From the NCBI RefSeq assembly GCF_016861655.1, contig NZ_BOLN01000010.1, positions 1-64,000 on the forward strand: a stretch of 64,000 nucleotides of DNA. Reading direction: 5' to 3'. A program made the position numbers and the translations under genes. This DNA comes from Levilactobacillus lanxiensis. Its GTDB lineage: Bacteria; Bacillota; Bacilli; Lactobacillales; Lactobacillaceae. Each line of letters starts with the position of its first letter. Position 1 is the stretch's first letter. Under the pieces are notes generated by a model. The model was not told the origin of the DNA. It ran no database searches and saw only the letters and a list, made by a program, of their open reading frames with translations. Shown here piece by piece: positions 43,477 through 50,711 of this stretch.

Positions 43477-44646
43477 ATGAATAAAATTTTACAAGAACAG
43501 TTCTTCGTCGATGACCTTTCCGACGACCAGAAGACTGTCATCACCAATATCAACGACTACATCAAGCAAGGCCTGAATGGCGACACGGCTTCCGTTGCCG
43601 TCATCGAAGGCGCGGCTGGGACCGGGAAGTCCGTCGTTTTGATGGAATTGGTCCGTCAGTACATGACCGACCGCCACTACCGGACGTCACTGGTGGTCAA
43701 CCATCCCGAGCTGTACAAGGCCTACCGGGACCTGGCCGAATCCATCCCCAACATGAAGGCTAGTGAAATTCGCCGGCCAACCTCTTTGATCAACTACGCG
43801 CAAAAGAATCACAAAAAATACGACATCATCTTCGTGGATGAAGCTCACCTGCTTTACTCCAAATCAGAACCCTACGCGCACTACCGCGGGCAAAACCAGT
43901 TAACCGACTTAATGGCTTTGGCCAAGGTTGTCGTGGTCGTTTACGATTTCGACCAAGTCTTCCAGTCCAAGATGTACTGGGACCGGCCACTGCTCGACAA
44001 GACTATTGGCAATCATCCCCACAAGCAATTTAACATGAACTTTCAATACCGGATGGTCGCCAGCGACGAGCAGGTCGACTGGATGGACGATTTGTCGGCT
44101 GAAAAGCCCCTGAAGCCCTTCCCCAACAACAGCGATTTCGAATTTAAAATGTTCGACACCGCGGGCGAGCTGTTTGAAAATATCAAGAAGCGCAACAAGG
44201 AGGTCGGCATGAGCCGGGTCGTTGCCACCTCTGGTTTCCCTCGCATCGACGGGCGCCACAACGTGGAAATGGATTCGTTCAGCCTCCCTTGGGACGAATG
44301 GGATCCGCAACGGACCCACTGGGCCAAGCGAGAAGGCTCCATCACCCAGGTCGGCACGATCTACACGCTGCAAGGCTTCGACCTGAACTACGTCGGCATG
44401 ATCATCGGCCCCTCATTCGGTTACGATAAAGCGACCGACACCATGACCATTATCCCCGAAAAATATTCTCACAAAGAAATTTTCAAGAAGCGTAAGGATA
44501 TGAAATTCTCACGTGACGAGTACAAGGACTTCATCGCCAACGTCCTCAACGTGTTGATGAAACGTGGGAAGTACGGCCTGTATTTGACGGCCTACGATGA
44601 CGACCTGCGCCAACGGTTGTTGGAATTGGGACAAGAAACCAAGTAA
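43477..44646 (+). CDS. DUF2075 P-loop ATPase
   Basis: 389 residues. Walker A EGAAGTGKSVV (about residues 48-58), Walker B DIIFVDEAHLL (about 125-135), and the helicase-like late motif TLQGFDLNYVGMIIGPSFGY. DUF2075 proteins are related to superfamily-1 helicases and often accompany defence or restriction genes, but stand-alone chromosomal copies are also common. It lies next to the orphan CRISPR array, on the opposite strand; no functional link is shown. Confidence 0.85.
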   Translation: MNKILQEQFFVDDLSDDQKTVITNINDYIKQGLNGDTASVAVIEGAAGTGKSVVLMELVRQYMTDRHYRTSLVVNHPELYKAYRDLAESIPNMKASEIRRPTSLINYAQKNHKKYDIIFVDEAHLLYSKSEPYAHYRGQNQLTDLMALAKVVVVVYDFDQVFQSKMYWDRPLLDKTIGNHPHKQFNMNFQYRMVASDEQVDWMDDLSAEKPLKPFPNNSDFEFKMFDTAGELFENIKKRNKEVGMSRVVATSGFPRIDGRHNVEMDSFSLPWDEWDPQRTHWAKREGSITQVGTIYTLQGFDLNYVGMIIGPSFGYDKATDTMTIIPEKYSHKEIFKKRKDMKFSRDEYKDFIANVLNVLMKRGKYGLYLTAYDDDLRQRLLELGQETK

Positions 44647-44659
44647 TTCACAGTTACCC

Positions 44660-44700
44660 CAATAGACCCACTGCGTAAAAATCGCAGTAGGTCTATTTGA
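44660..44700 (+). terminator. terminator
   Basis: AAATAGACC-type stem (AATAGACCCACTGCG/CGCAGTAGGTCTATT). Confidence 0.75.
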
Positions 44701-44726
44701 TTACGGATTTAATTTTAAACCCACGC

Positions 44727-44891
44727 TCATTCATCCAAGACAACAATCACAATTTCCATCGCAATCTCAAAAACAACAATCGCCAGCAGGACCACCCCCG
44801 CCAAAATAACCAGCCACCACTGCCGGTAACGCACGCCATAGACGATAGCGAGGACTAGCAGAATCAGTACAAGCACCACGACGAACATCAT
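44727..44891 (-). CDS. small two-TM protein (54 aa)
   Basis: 54 codons, MMFVVVLVLILLVLAIVYGV then RYRQWW and a second hydrophobic helix LVILAGVVLLAIVVF, ending IVVLDE. GGGGGAG precedes the ATG at 44891. Very hydrophobic with a short charged turn, a typical helical hairpin. Unknown family. Confidence 0.55.
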   Translation of the reverse strand: MMFVVVLVLILLVLAIVYGVRYRQWWLVILAGVVLLAIVVFEIAMEIVIVVLDE

Positions 44892-45052
44892 GGGCGACTC
44901 CCCCTTTTATTCAATCTATTATTAATTCAAATTGTACACCTATTTACCAATTATCAACCATTATTTTTCGATTTCGGTTACCCCGTCCTTGACTGTAACG
45001 CGACGGCATAGTTTAGACTGAGTCTATCTTGAACAAACAAAGGAGAACGCTC

Positions 45053-45481
45053 ATGACAAACAAAACCGATACCTTAACCGATGAAATTATTGCCCTGGAA
45101 AAGGGCGCCTTAGACAAATGGTTCAAGGGGGATGCCTCTGGTTACCTCACCCTATGGTCACCAACCAACTTTTCCTACTTTGACAGCTCTAAGCCGCACC
45201 GCGTCGACACCTATGCCGAAATCAAGCAGTTTGTCCTGGCTCACGTTGAGGGTAAGCTCTTCGCTGATTCCTACGACTTCGAGGACCCCCGGGTGCAGAT
45301 CAACGGCGACATGGCCGTCCTGACCTACCAGCTGTACGCCAAGACCTCGCTGAACGACATGCGCTACAACTGTATTGAAGTCTACGAACGCGAGGGTGAC
45401 GACTGGAAAGTCATCCACTCCACTTGGGCCTTCATCCGGCCAATGGATATGGACTTTGGTCAAACGAAAACTTTAGTCTAA
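45053..45481 (+). CDS. SnoaL-like/NTF2-fold protein
   Basis: 142 residues from the ATG at 45053 (AAAGGAG upstream). Features of the DUF4440/SnoaL group: ALDKWFKGDASGYLTLWS, INGDMAVLTYQLY, DDWKVIHSTWAF. Such proteins are NTF2-fold and many are of unknown substrate. A -35 TTGACT lies near 44990. Confidence 0.8.
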   Translation: MTNKTDTLTDEIIALEKGALDKWFKGDASGYLTLWSPTNFSYFDSSKPHRVDTYAEIKQFVLAHVEGKLFADSYDFEDPRVQINGDMAVLTYQLYAKTSLNDMRYNCIEVYEREGDDWKVIHSTWAFIRPMDMDFGQTKTLV

Positions 45482-45486
45482 GCCCT

Positions 45487-45525
45487 GACAAAAGGCGTTG
45501 CAGGATTTTCTGCAACGCCTTTTTC
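45487..45525. terminator. bidirectional terminator
   Basis: AAAAGGCGTTGCAG...CTGCAACGCCTTTTT between converging genes. Confidence 0.88.
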
Positions 45526-45527
45526 GT

Positions 45528-46847
45528 CTACCCATTCTGTTGATGCCAGGCTTTAATCTGTGCCAACCGGTCCTTGAACCGTTGCTCATGACCTTCACTC
45601 GTTGGCAAATAGTATTCATGCCCTTCTAAGGAAGGTGGCATGGTCTTCATCGTCGTCAATTTATCCTTGGCGTAGTGCGCCAGCTCATAACCCTTGCCAT
45701 ACCCTAACTCTTTCATCAACTTAGTTGGGGCGTTGCGAATCTGAAGCGGCACGGGATCATTGGCCATCTGTTTCACGTCCTTGGCCGCCGCAAGCCGGGC
45801 CTTGTAAATGGCGTTGGACTTCGGCGCCAGCGACAGGTAGGTCACCGCCTCCATCAGGTGAATGTCACACTCGGGCATCCCCAGGAACTGGCAGGCCTGG
45901 AACACATTGATGGCCACGTTGAGCGCATTGGTATCCGCCAACCCAACGTCCTCGCTGGCAAAGCGCACCAGTCGCCGCGCAATGTACAGCGGGTCTTCGC
46001 CACCCTCCAGCATCCGCGACAGCCAGTAAATGGCCGCGTCGGTATCACTGTTACGCATCGACTTGTGCAGCGCGGAAATGATATTGTAGTGCTCTTCGCC
46101 ATTTTTGTCGTAGAGCACGAACTTCTTCGTGATCAATTGGCTCAGGTCGGCCATGGTGACCGTCGTGGCCTGCTCGCCCTTGTCGCCGTTTAAAATGGCC
46201 ATCTCCAGGACGTTCAGCGCCATCCGGGCATCCCCGTCCGCAAAGTTAGCGATGGCCTGAATCTCGTCGTCGCCAATTTTAATCGTTTGCTTGCCAAACC
46301 CTTCAGGATTGTGGAGCGCATTCTCAAGCAACGTGACGATGTCGGCCTGCTTCAACGCCTTGAGCACGAACACCTTGCAGCGTGAGAGCAAGGCCGAGTT
46401 GATTTCAAACGACGGGTTCTCCGTGGTCGCGCCAATCAGGATGATGCTCCCGCGTTCAACGTACGGCAAAAAAGCATCCTGCTGAGCCTTGTTAAACCGG
46501 TGGATTTCGTCCACAAAGACCATGGTCTGTTGCCCAATCTCGCGGTCCAGTTCGGCCTGTTTCATAATCTTTTTAATCTTGCTGATGCTACTGTCGACAG
46601 CACTGAAGCTCAGGAAACTGGACTTCGTCTTGCGGGCAATAATTTCCGCCAGGGTCGTCTTCCCAACACCCGGCGGTCCCCAGAAAATCATGGACGACAC
46701 TTGGTCATTTTCAATAATTTCACGTAAAATCTTGCCTGATCCCAGCAAATGCTGTTGCCCCACGAACTGGTCCAAATCCTTGGGCCGCACGCGACTGGCT
46801 AACGGCGTATTCTCCGGCTGACCGGCAAAGAGTGATTCTTGTTTCAT
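45528..46847 (-). CDS. rarA: replication-associated recombination protein A
   Basis: 439 residues. Walker A GPPGVGKT, Walker B FVDEIHRFNKAQQD, sensor TTENPSFEINSALLSRC, and the family C-terminus GYELAHYAKDKLTTMKTMPP. RarA/MgsA is a clamp-loader-like AAA+ ATPase acting at stalled forks. GGTGG precedes the ATG. Single gene. Confidence 0.95.
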   Translation of the reverse strand: MKQESLFAGQPENTPLASRVRPKDLDQFVGQQHLLGSGKILREIIENDQVSSMIFWGPPGVGKTTLAEIIARKTKSSFLSFSAVDSSISKIKKIMKQAELDREIGQQTMVFVDEIHRFNKAQQDAFLPYVERGSIILIGATTENPSFEINSALLSRCKVFVLKALKQADIVTLLENALHNPEGFGKQTIKIGDDEIQAIANFADGDARMALNVLEMAILNGDKGEQATTVTMADLSQLITKKFVLYDKNGEEHYNIISALHKSMRNSDTDAAIYWLSRMLEGGEDPLYIARRLVRFASEDVGLADTNALNVAINVFQACQFLGMPECDIHLMEAVTYLSLAPKSNAIYKARLAAAKDVKQMANDPVPLQIRNAPTKLMKELGYGKGYELAHYAKDKLTTMKTMPPSLEGHEYYLPTSEGHEQRFKDRLAQIKAWHQQNG

Positions 46848-47051
46848 GGCACATCCACCCCACTTTCAAACCCAATAACTGACTCACTATCTGCCATACT
46901 AAACTATGACGTTACGTGACAGTCAATGAATTGGGTGGATTTTTTAGCTAAAAAGTTGAGACGAAACATATTTCTGCAAATCTTTATTACCATTTATTCT
47001 GTCTCAAATTTCATCGTCCAATCCAAAGCAGACTTCCCGGCAATCCGCATT

Positions 47052-47079
47052 TTAAACAGGCACTTAACTTTCGTATACT
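47052..47079 (+). promoter_or_regulatory. promoter of the gene at 47105
   Basis: TTAAAC, 16-bp spacer, TATACT. Confidence 0.5.
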
Positions 47080-47104
47080 AAAGCCACTAAGGAGGGGAAC
47101 CATT

Positions 47105-47662
47105 TTGAAAAATTTACATATTAAGGCACTGCTTGTCTTACTTGCCGCTACAGGTCTCCTGGGGGTCGCAACGACCTCGGCCAACGCCAAAACCGTTTGG
47201 ACCTTTGGCACGAAACACAGTTTGCGCACGGCGCCAAAGGCTTTGCGCGGCACGTGGTACGGGTTTGCACTTTCTCAAGATAAGCACCCCAAGAAGCTGG
47301 TCGTTAACAAAAAATCCTTCACCGTGAAGACGACTAAGGGTATCCGTACCATCAAGTACGCCAAGTCAATGATGTGGTCACGTAAAGCGAAAAACCACCC
47401 TAACGTTGATTTACGCAAACCGTTCAAAGGCTGGTACTACTTCGCCATTAATCTAAAACCCAGCTCAGATCTCAAGTCTTCGCAATTCTATTGCGGCCAA
47501 GTTCTCCCAGTTACGTACAAGCATCACCCAGCCCTGGCCTATGTCCCAGTTGTCAGTGAAGACTCGTCTAGGGTCATGCTCCTAACCAAGAAGAAATATA
47601 GCCATCCTGTTTACAAGAGCACTAAGCATATGACCGTCATCAATTTCTACGGTGGCAAATAA
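47105..47662 (+). CDS. small secreted protein, RGTW family
   Basis: 185 residues, TTG start with AAGGAGGGG upstream. Signal peptide LHIKALLVLLAATGLLGVA, cleavage near ANAK. Motif TAPKALRGTWYGFAL. It matches the product of 13314 along its length (GWYYF, TYKHHPALAYVPV, TVINFYGGK). A -10 TATACT lies at 47074. The nearest relative in the window is thus 34 kb away. Confidence 0.75.
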   Translation: MKNLHIKALLVLLAATGLLGVATTSANAKTVWTFGTKHSLRTAPKALRGTWYGFALSQDKHPKKLVVNKKSFTVKTTKGIRTIKYAKSMMWSRKAKNHPNVDLRKPFKGWYYFAINLKPSSDLKSSQFYCGQVLPVTYKHHPALAYVPVVSEDSSRVMLLTKKKYSHPVYKSTKHMTVINFYGGK

Positions 47663-47697
47663 GGTTATCTTAATTACCAACAATCCCAATACCCCCT

Positions 47698-47725
47698 AAA
47701 AAGGCCCGGCACATGCTGGGCCTTT
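47698..47725. terminator. bidirectional terminator
   Basis: AAAGGCCCGGCACATGCTGGGCCTTT. Confidence 0.8.
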
Positions 47726-47748
47726 ACTGTATCCAATTAACTATTCGC

Positions 47749-48441
47749 TCAAGCCATCGTCGCCGGTCTCACCGACTGCAATTTTCCCTGTACCACCAGC
47801 CGCTTGGGTTCGCCACGTTTCGCTGAGGCGCAGGTCACCAGCGTCACTAATTTCTGACCGGGGACATCGTTGATGACGCTCACCTGGTGGCGGTCGATCA
47901 CCCGGACCCGAGTCACGCGGTAATGGTAGATTTGGCGCTTATCCGTGAGGTAGACGGCGTTGCCCTTGCGCACGCCCTCGAGGGGTGAGAACAGGAGGCG
48001 CCGCGGCGTCATGTAGTGCCCGGCCAAGGCGTAATTTCCCTGGCCCATGCGCTGGTCCGCCTTAAGCGTTCCCGCACCCCGGACCAGAACTGAGTTACTG
48101 ACACCAATGCCGATGGGCAAGTCCAGCCCCACCGCAGGAACCCGTACCTGACCCACCGCACCATACGTGCTCCTGCCGGTCAGCTCACGCAAGCCGTAAC
48201 TGCCGACCGTGAGGGGATTCAGCTGTGACGTCTTCGCGTAGTTGAACGCATCCGGCTGTTTCTTCGCTTCCTGAGTCGCGCGCTGGATGCTCGCGACCGT
48301 CATTTCTCGTTTCGCCGTGTCACCCAGCTGCTCCACCGAGAAGGTCTGGGTCAGGGCCAACAGAATCAGCCCGGCCCCAATCACAAACATCGCCAGCAAC
48401 CAGAGGGCGCCCTTTTGGGCATGTCGTTTTCGTGTGGCCAT
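47749..48441 (-). CDS. sortase, class A-like
   Basis: 230 residues. N-terminal anchor GALWLLAMFVIGAGLILLAL; catalytic His in LAGHYM (about residue 141), Cys in LVTLVTCASAKRGEPKRLVV, Arg in KRLVVQG. The TLVTC context resembles housekeeping sortases. It starts directly at the stop of the class C sortase gene. It may finish anchoring of the assembled pilus to peptidoglycan. Confidence 0.88.
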   Translation of the reverse strand: MATRKRHAQKGALWLLAMFVIGAGLILLALTQTFSVEQLGDTAKREMTVASIQRATQEAKKQPDAFNYAKTSQLNPLTVGSYGLRELTGRSTYGAVGQVRVPAVGLDLPIGIGVSNSVLVRGAGTLKADQRMGQGNYALAGHYMTPRRLLFSPLEGVRKGNAVYLTDKRQIYHYRVTRVRVIDRHQVSVINDVPGQKLVTLVTCASAKRGEPKRLVVQGKLQSVRPATMA

Positions 48442-49224
48442 TTAGCTTCCCTCCCTTGCTTGGCGGTAGCGGCGATAACCCAGCCACGTGCCCCCAATGA
48501 CGAGCACTGCCGCCAGAATCAGCAGGACAATTTTGTACCAGTCCCACACCGTTTTCCCTTGCGGAATCGTCTGGGTCTCGTTCGGAATCCGCTGGCCGGT
48601 GACTAGGAGCCGATGGGTGTTGATCATGTACGGCGTGCAGGTCATCAGTGTGACCTGATTCTGGTTCGCCGTCCGCAGAATCGGTTGGCGGGTGGCCGCC
48701 TTCACGGTCCGAATGGTCGCGACCTCATACGTCATCAGCCCGTAGGCATTTTTCAAATAAAACCGGTCACCGCGTTGGAGCCGGGGCAGATCAGTGAAGA
48801 GTTTCGCGCTGGTCAATCCCCTGTGTGCCGTGATCAGACTGTGCTGATTACGCTTGCCTTGCGGGATATCCGTGCCGTGAACCAACCCCGCATATTTTTG
48901 CAAAATGGGGTCGCTCGTGCCGGAAAATACCGGCAGTTCCACGTCAATCTTGGGAATCGCCACCAGCGCTAGGGGCGTCATGTCAATGAAGCTGCCATTT
49001 TCATCCTTGAACGGGTCATAGGCGGTCGTCTGCTTGTCCGTTGCCTGCCGCTGTAAGGCCTGTTTGAGGACTTGGCGTTGTGTCTTACTCGCCGTCCGCA
49101 ACTGGCGCTTATACGCCACCAGAACCCCCTGCTGACGCCAAACGGTCACTTGGTTGCGGACGGCCGGGTAGCCAATCAGGCCCAGGCCAACGCAGAATAG
49201 TAAAATCATGAGCCATTTACGCAT
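48442..49224 (-). CDS. pilin-type class C sortase
   Basis: 260 residues. Two hydrophobic ends, one at each terminus, as in class C enzymes. Catalytic His in ITAHRGL, Cys in TLMTCTPYMINTHRLLVTGQ with the following Arg. A DPF motif (AYDPFKDE) near residue 70 looks like the lid. Class C sortases polymerise pilins through their YPKN lysines. The gene lies in the pilus operon. Confidence 0.93.
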   Translation of the reverse strand: MRKWLMILLFCVGLGLIGYPAVRNQVTVWRQQGVLVAYKRQLRTASKTQRQVLKQALQRQATDKQTTAYDPFKDENGSFIDMTPLALVAIPKIDVELPVFSGTSDPILQKYAGLVHGTDIPQGKRNQHSLITAHRGLTSAKLFTDLPRLQRGDRFYLKNAYGLMTYEVATIRTVKAATRQPILRTANQNQVTLMTCTPYMINTHRLLVTGQRIPNETQTIPQGKTVWDWYKIVLLILAAVLVIGGTWLGYRRYRQAREGS

Positions 49225-49268
49225 GAGGGGGTTTCTCCCTTCTTTAATTGTCTAAGTGGTTAATCAAT

Positions 49269-50708
49269 CTATGCTGAACGCTTTTGCCGGTAGTATAGGT
49301 AGCCGGCGCCACCCATCAGGAGGGCCCCGATGACCAGGAAGAGCCAGATGCCCATGCCACCAGTCGTTGGCAGCGCGTAGCTTTCGTTTTCGATTGGTTG
49401 GAGCTTTGTATTCTCGCCAATTTTAAACGGCGTGGCATCCTTTAGTAGCGCGTAACCAGCGGGCGCTTGTGTTTCTACCAGGTTGTAGATCACTTCGCCA
49501 TTTCGTTGGTCGTAAGCGTAAGGGACGCCGGTGAAATTGAACTTTCCATCAGAGCCTGACGTTAATTCAGTGGCATCGCCTTCGTCAGTCACCCATTTCA
49601 CAAAAGTTTGACCGTCAAATTTGGCCCAGAAAGTCTTGCCCGCATTATCGATTTTTTGGACCTTAAACTTCGCACCAGCCAAGCCATGCTTGCTGTTGGC
49701 GTCGATCTTTTGGAACTCAGCGCCACCGAGAATCAGGTCGTTTTTGATGCCAATTTGGTCCTTATTGATAGTGAAGTGATTCTTATCCGGTAACATTTCT
49801 AGTGGTTCGATGAACCCTCTTTTATCAACCATAAAAGTCAACGACAGAACGTCACCATCCTTGCTATGCGTCTGCTTGTACCAGGGTTGCTCTTCGTTGG
49901 AAACCTCCGTCAGCCGATACTCCGTGCTAACATCTAACCCACCGAAAACGATGTTTCCATCTTCATTGGTTATCAGTTTCTCGGGAGTCTCATTACTGCC
50001 CACTTTTTCCAAGGTGAACACCACGCCGCTTAATGTGACAGTTTCCCCACTAGTTGGATTCTCCGGGTCACGTCCCACCTTGTGAATCGTAGGGTCGACG
50101 TTCCGGGCAACCAGGTTCTTGGGGTACAGATGAATCGTGTTCTTGTTATTCAGCGGTAAACTGATGAGTATGGGGGCGGAGATTGCCTTCAGATTCTTAA
50201 CAGGCGCCTTCGTTTCCAAAATCAGATAGAAGCCTTTATTCTGGATTTCTGAGAACGTTAGAATACCGCTATTATCACTTAATGCTTCTGTCGCGATGCT
50301 CTTCAAATTATTCTTCTTCACGAAGGCTCGTTGCGCTTTGAGCACGGCTTCTGGTTCCGTCCGCTCTTTGGTAATCTCGTTAACTAGTTTTTTCCGTGCT
50401 GCTTCAAAATCCTCATGACTCATTTGACCACTAACAATATTTCTACCTTTAAGGTAGTCGGTTAAATCATAAATCTGATAGGTCACTGAGCCAAACTGCT
50501 TGGCGTCATAGGGATTAACCCCCTCCATAACGCCCAAGTCGTCCCCGGTGTTTTCAATCGTTGTTGCATTATCCATCTTGTGCAATTTTATCGTAACTTT
50601 TTCTGGTGCTGCGGACTCGGCAGCATGGGCGATTGTTTGTCCGCCCAGCGCCAAGCCACAAACGGCAAAGGCCGCGAGCACTAGTTTTCTTAATTTTGTG
50701 ATTTTCAT
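49269..50708 (-). CDS. major pilin, backbone subunit
   Basis: 479 residues. Signal peptide KLRKLVLAAFAVCGLALG. The pilin motif is LYPKNLVARN (about residue 182), with the lysine used for polymerisation, E-box-like LVETQAPAGY (about 428), and sorting signal LPTTG followed by a hydrophobic stretch and RQKRSA. Isopeptide domains of the SpaA/Cna type are suggested by TIHKVGRDP. GGAGGATAA precedes the start and overlaps the upstream stop. Confidence 0.92.
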   Translation of the reverse strand: MKITKLRKLVLAAFAVCGLALGGQTIAHAAESAAPEKVTIKLHKMDNATTIENTGDDLGVMEGVNPYDAKQFGSVTYQIYDLTDYLKGRNIVSGQMSHEDFEAARKKLVNEITKERTEPEAVLKAQRAFVKKNNLKSIATEALSDNSGILTFSEIQNKGFYLILETKAPVKNLKAISAPILISLPLNNKNTIHLYPKNLVARNVDPTIHKVGRDPENPTSGETVTLSGVVFTLEKVGSNETPEKLITNEDGNIVFGGLDVSTEYRLTEVSNEEQPWYKQTHSKDGDVLSLTFMVDKRGFIEPLEMLPDKNHFTINKDQIGIKNDLILGGAEFQKIDANSKHGLAGAKFKVQKIDNAGKTFWAKFDGQTFVKWVTDEGDATELTSGSDGKFNFTGVPYAYDQRNGEVIYNLVETQAPAGYALLKDATPFKIGENTKLQPIENESYALPTTGGMGIWLFLVIGALLMGGAGYLYYRQKRSA

Positions 50709-50711
50709 GGG

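Noticed and set aside
43477..44646. Cas-associated helicase for the CRISPR array
   Set aside because: Motifs are of DUF2075, not Cas3, and the gene runs away from the leader.
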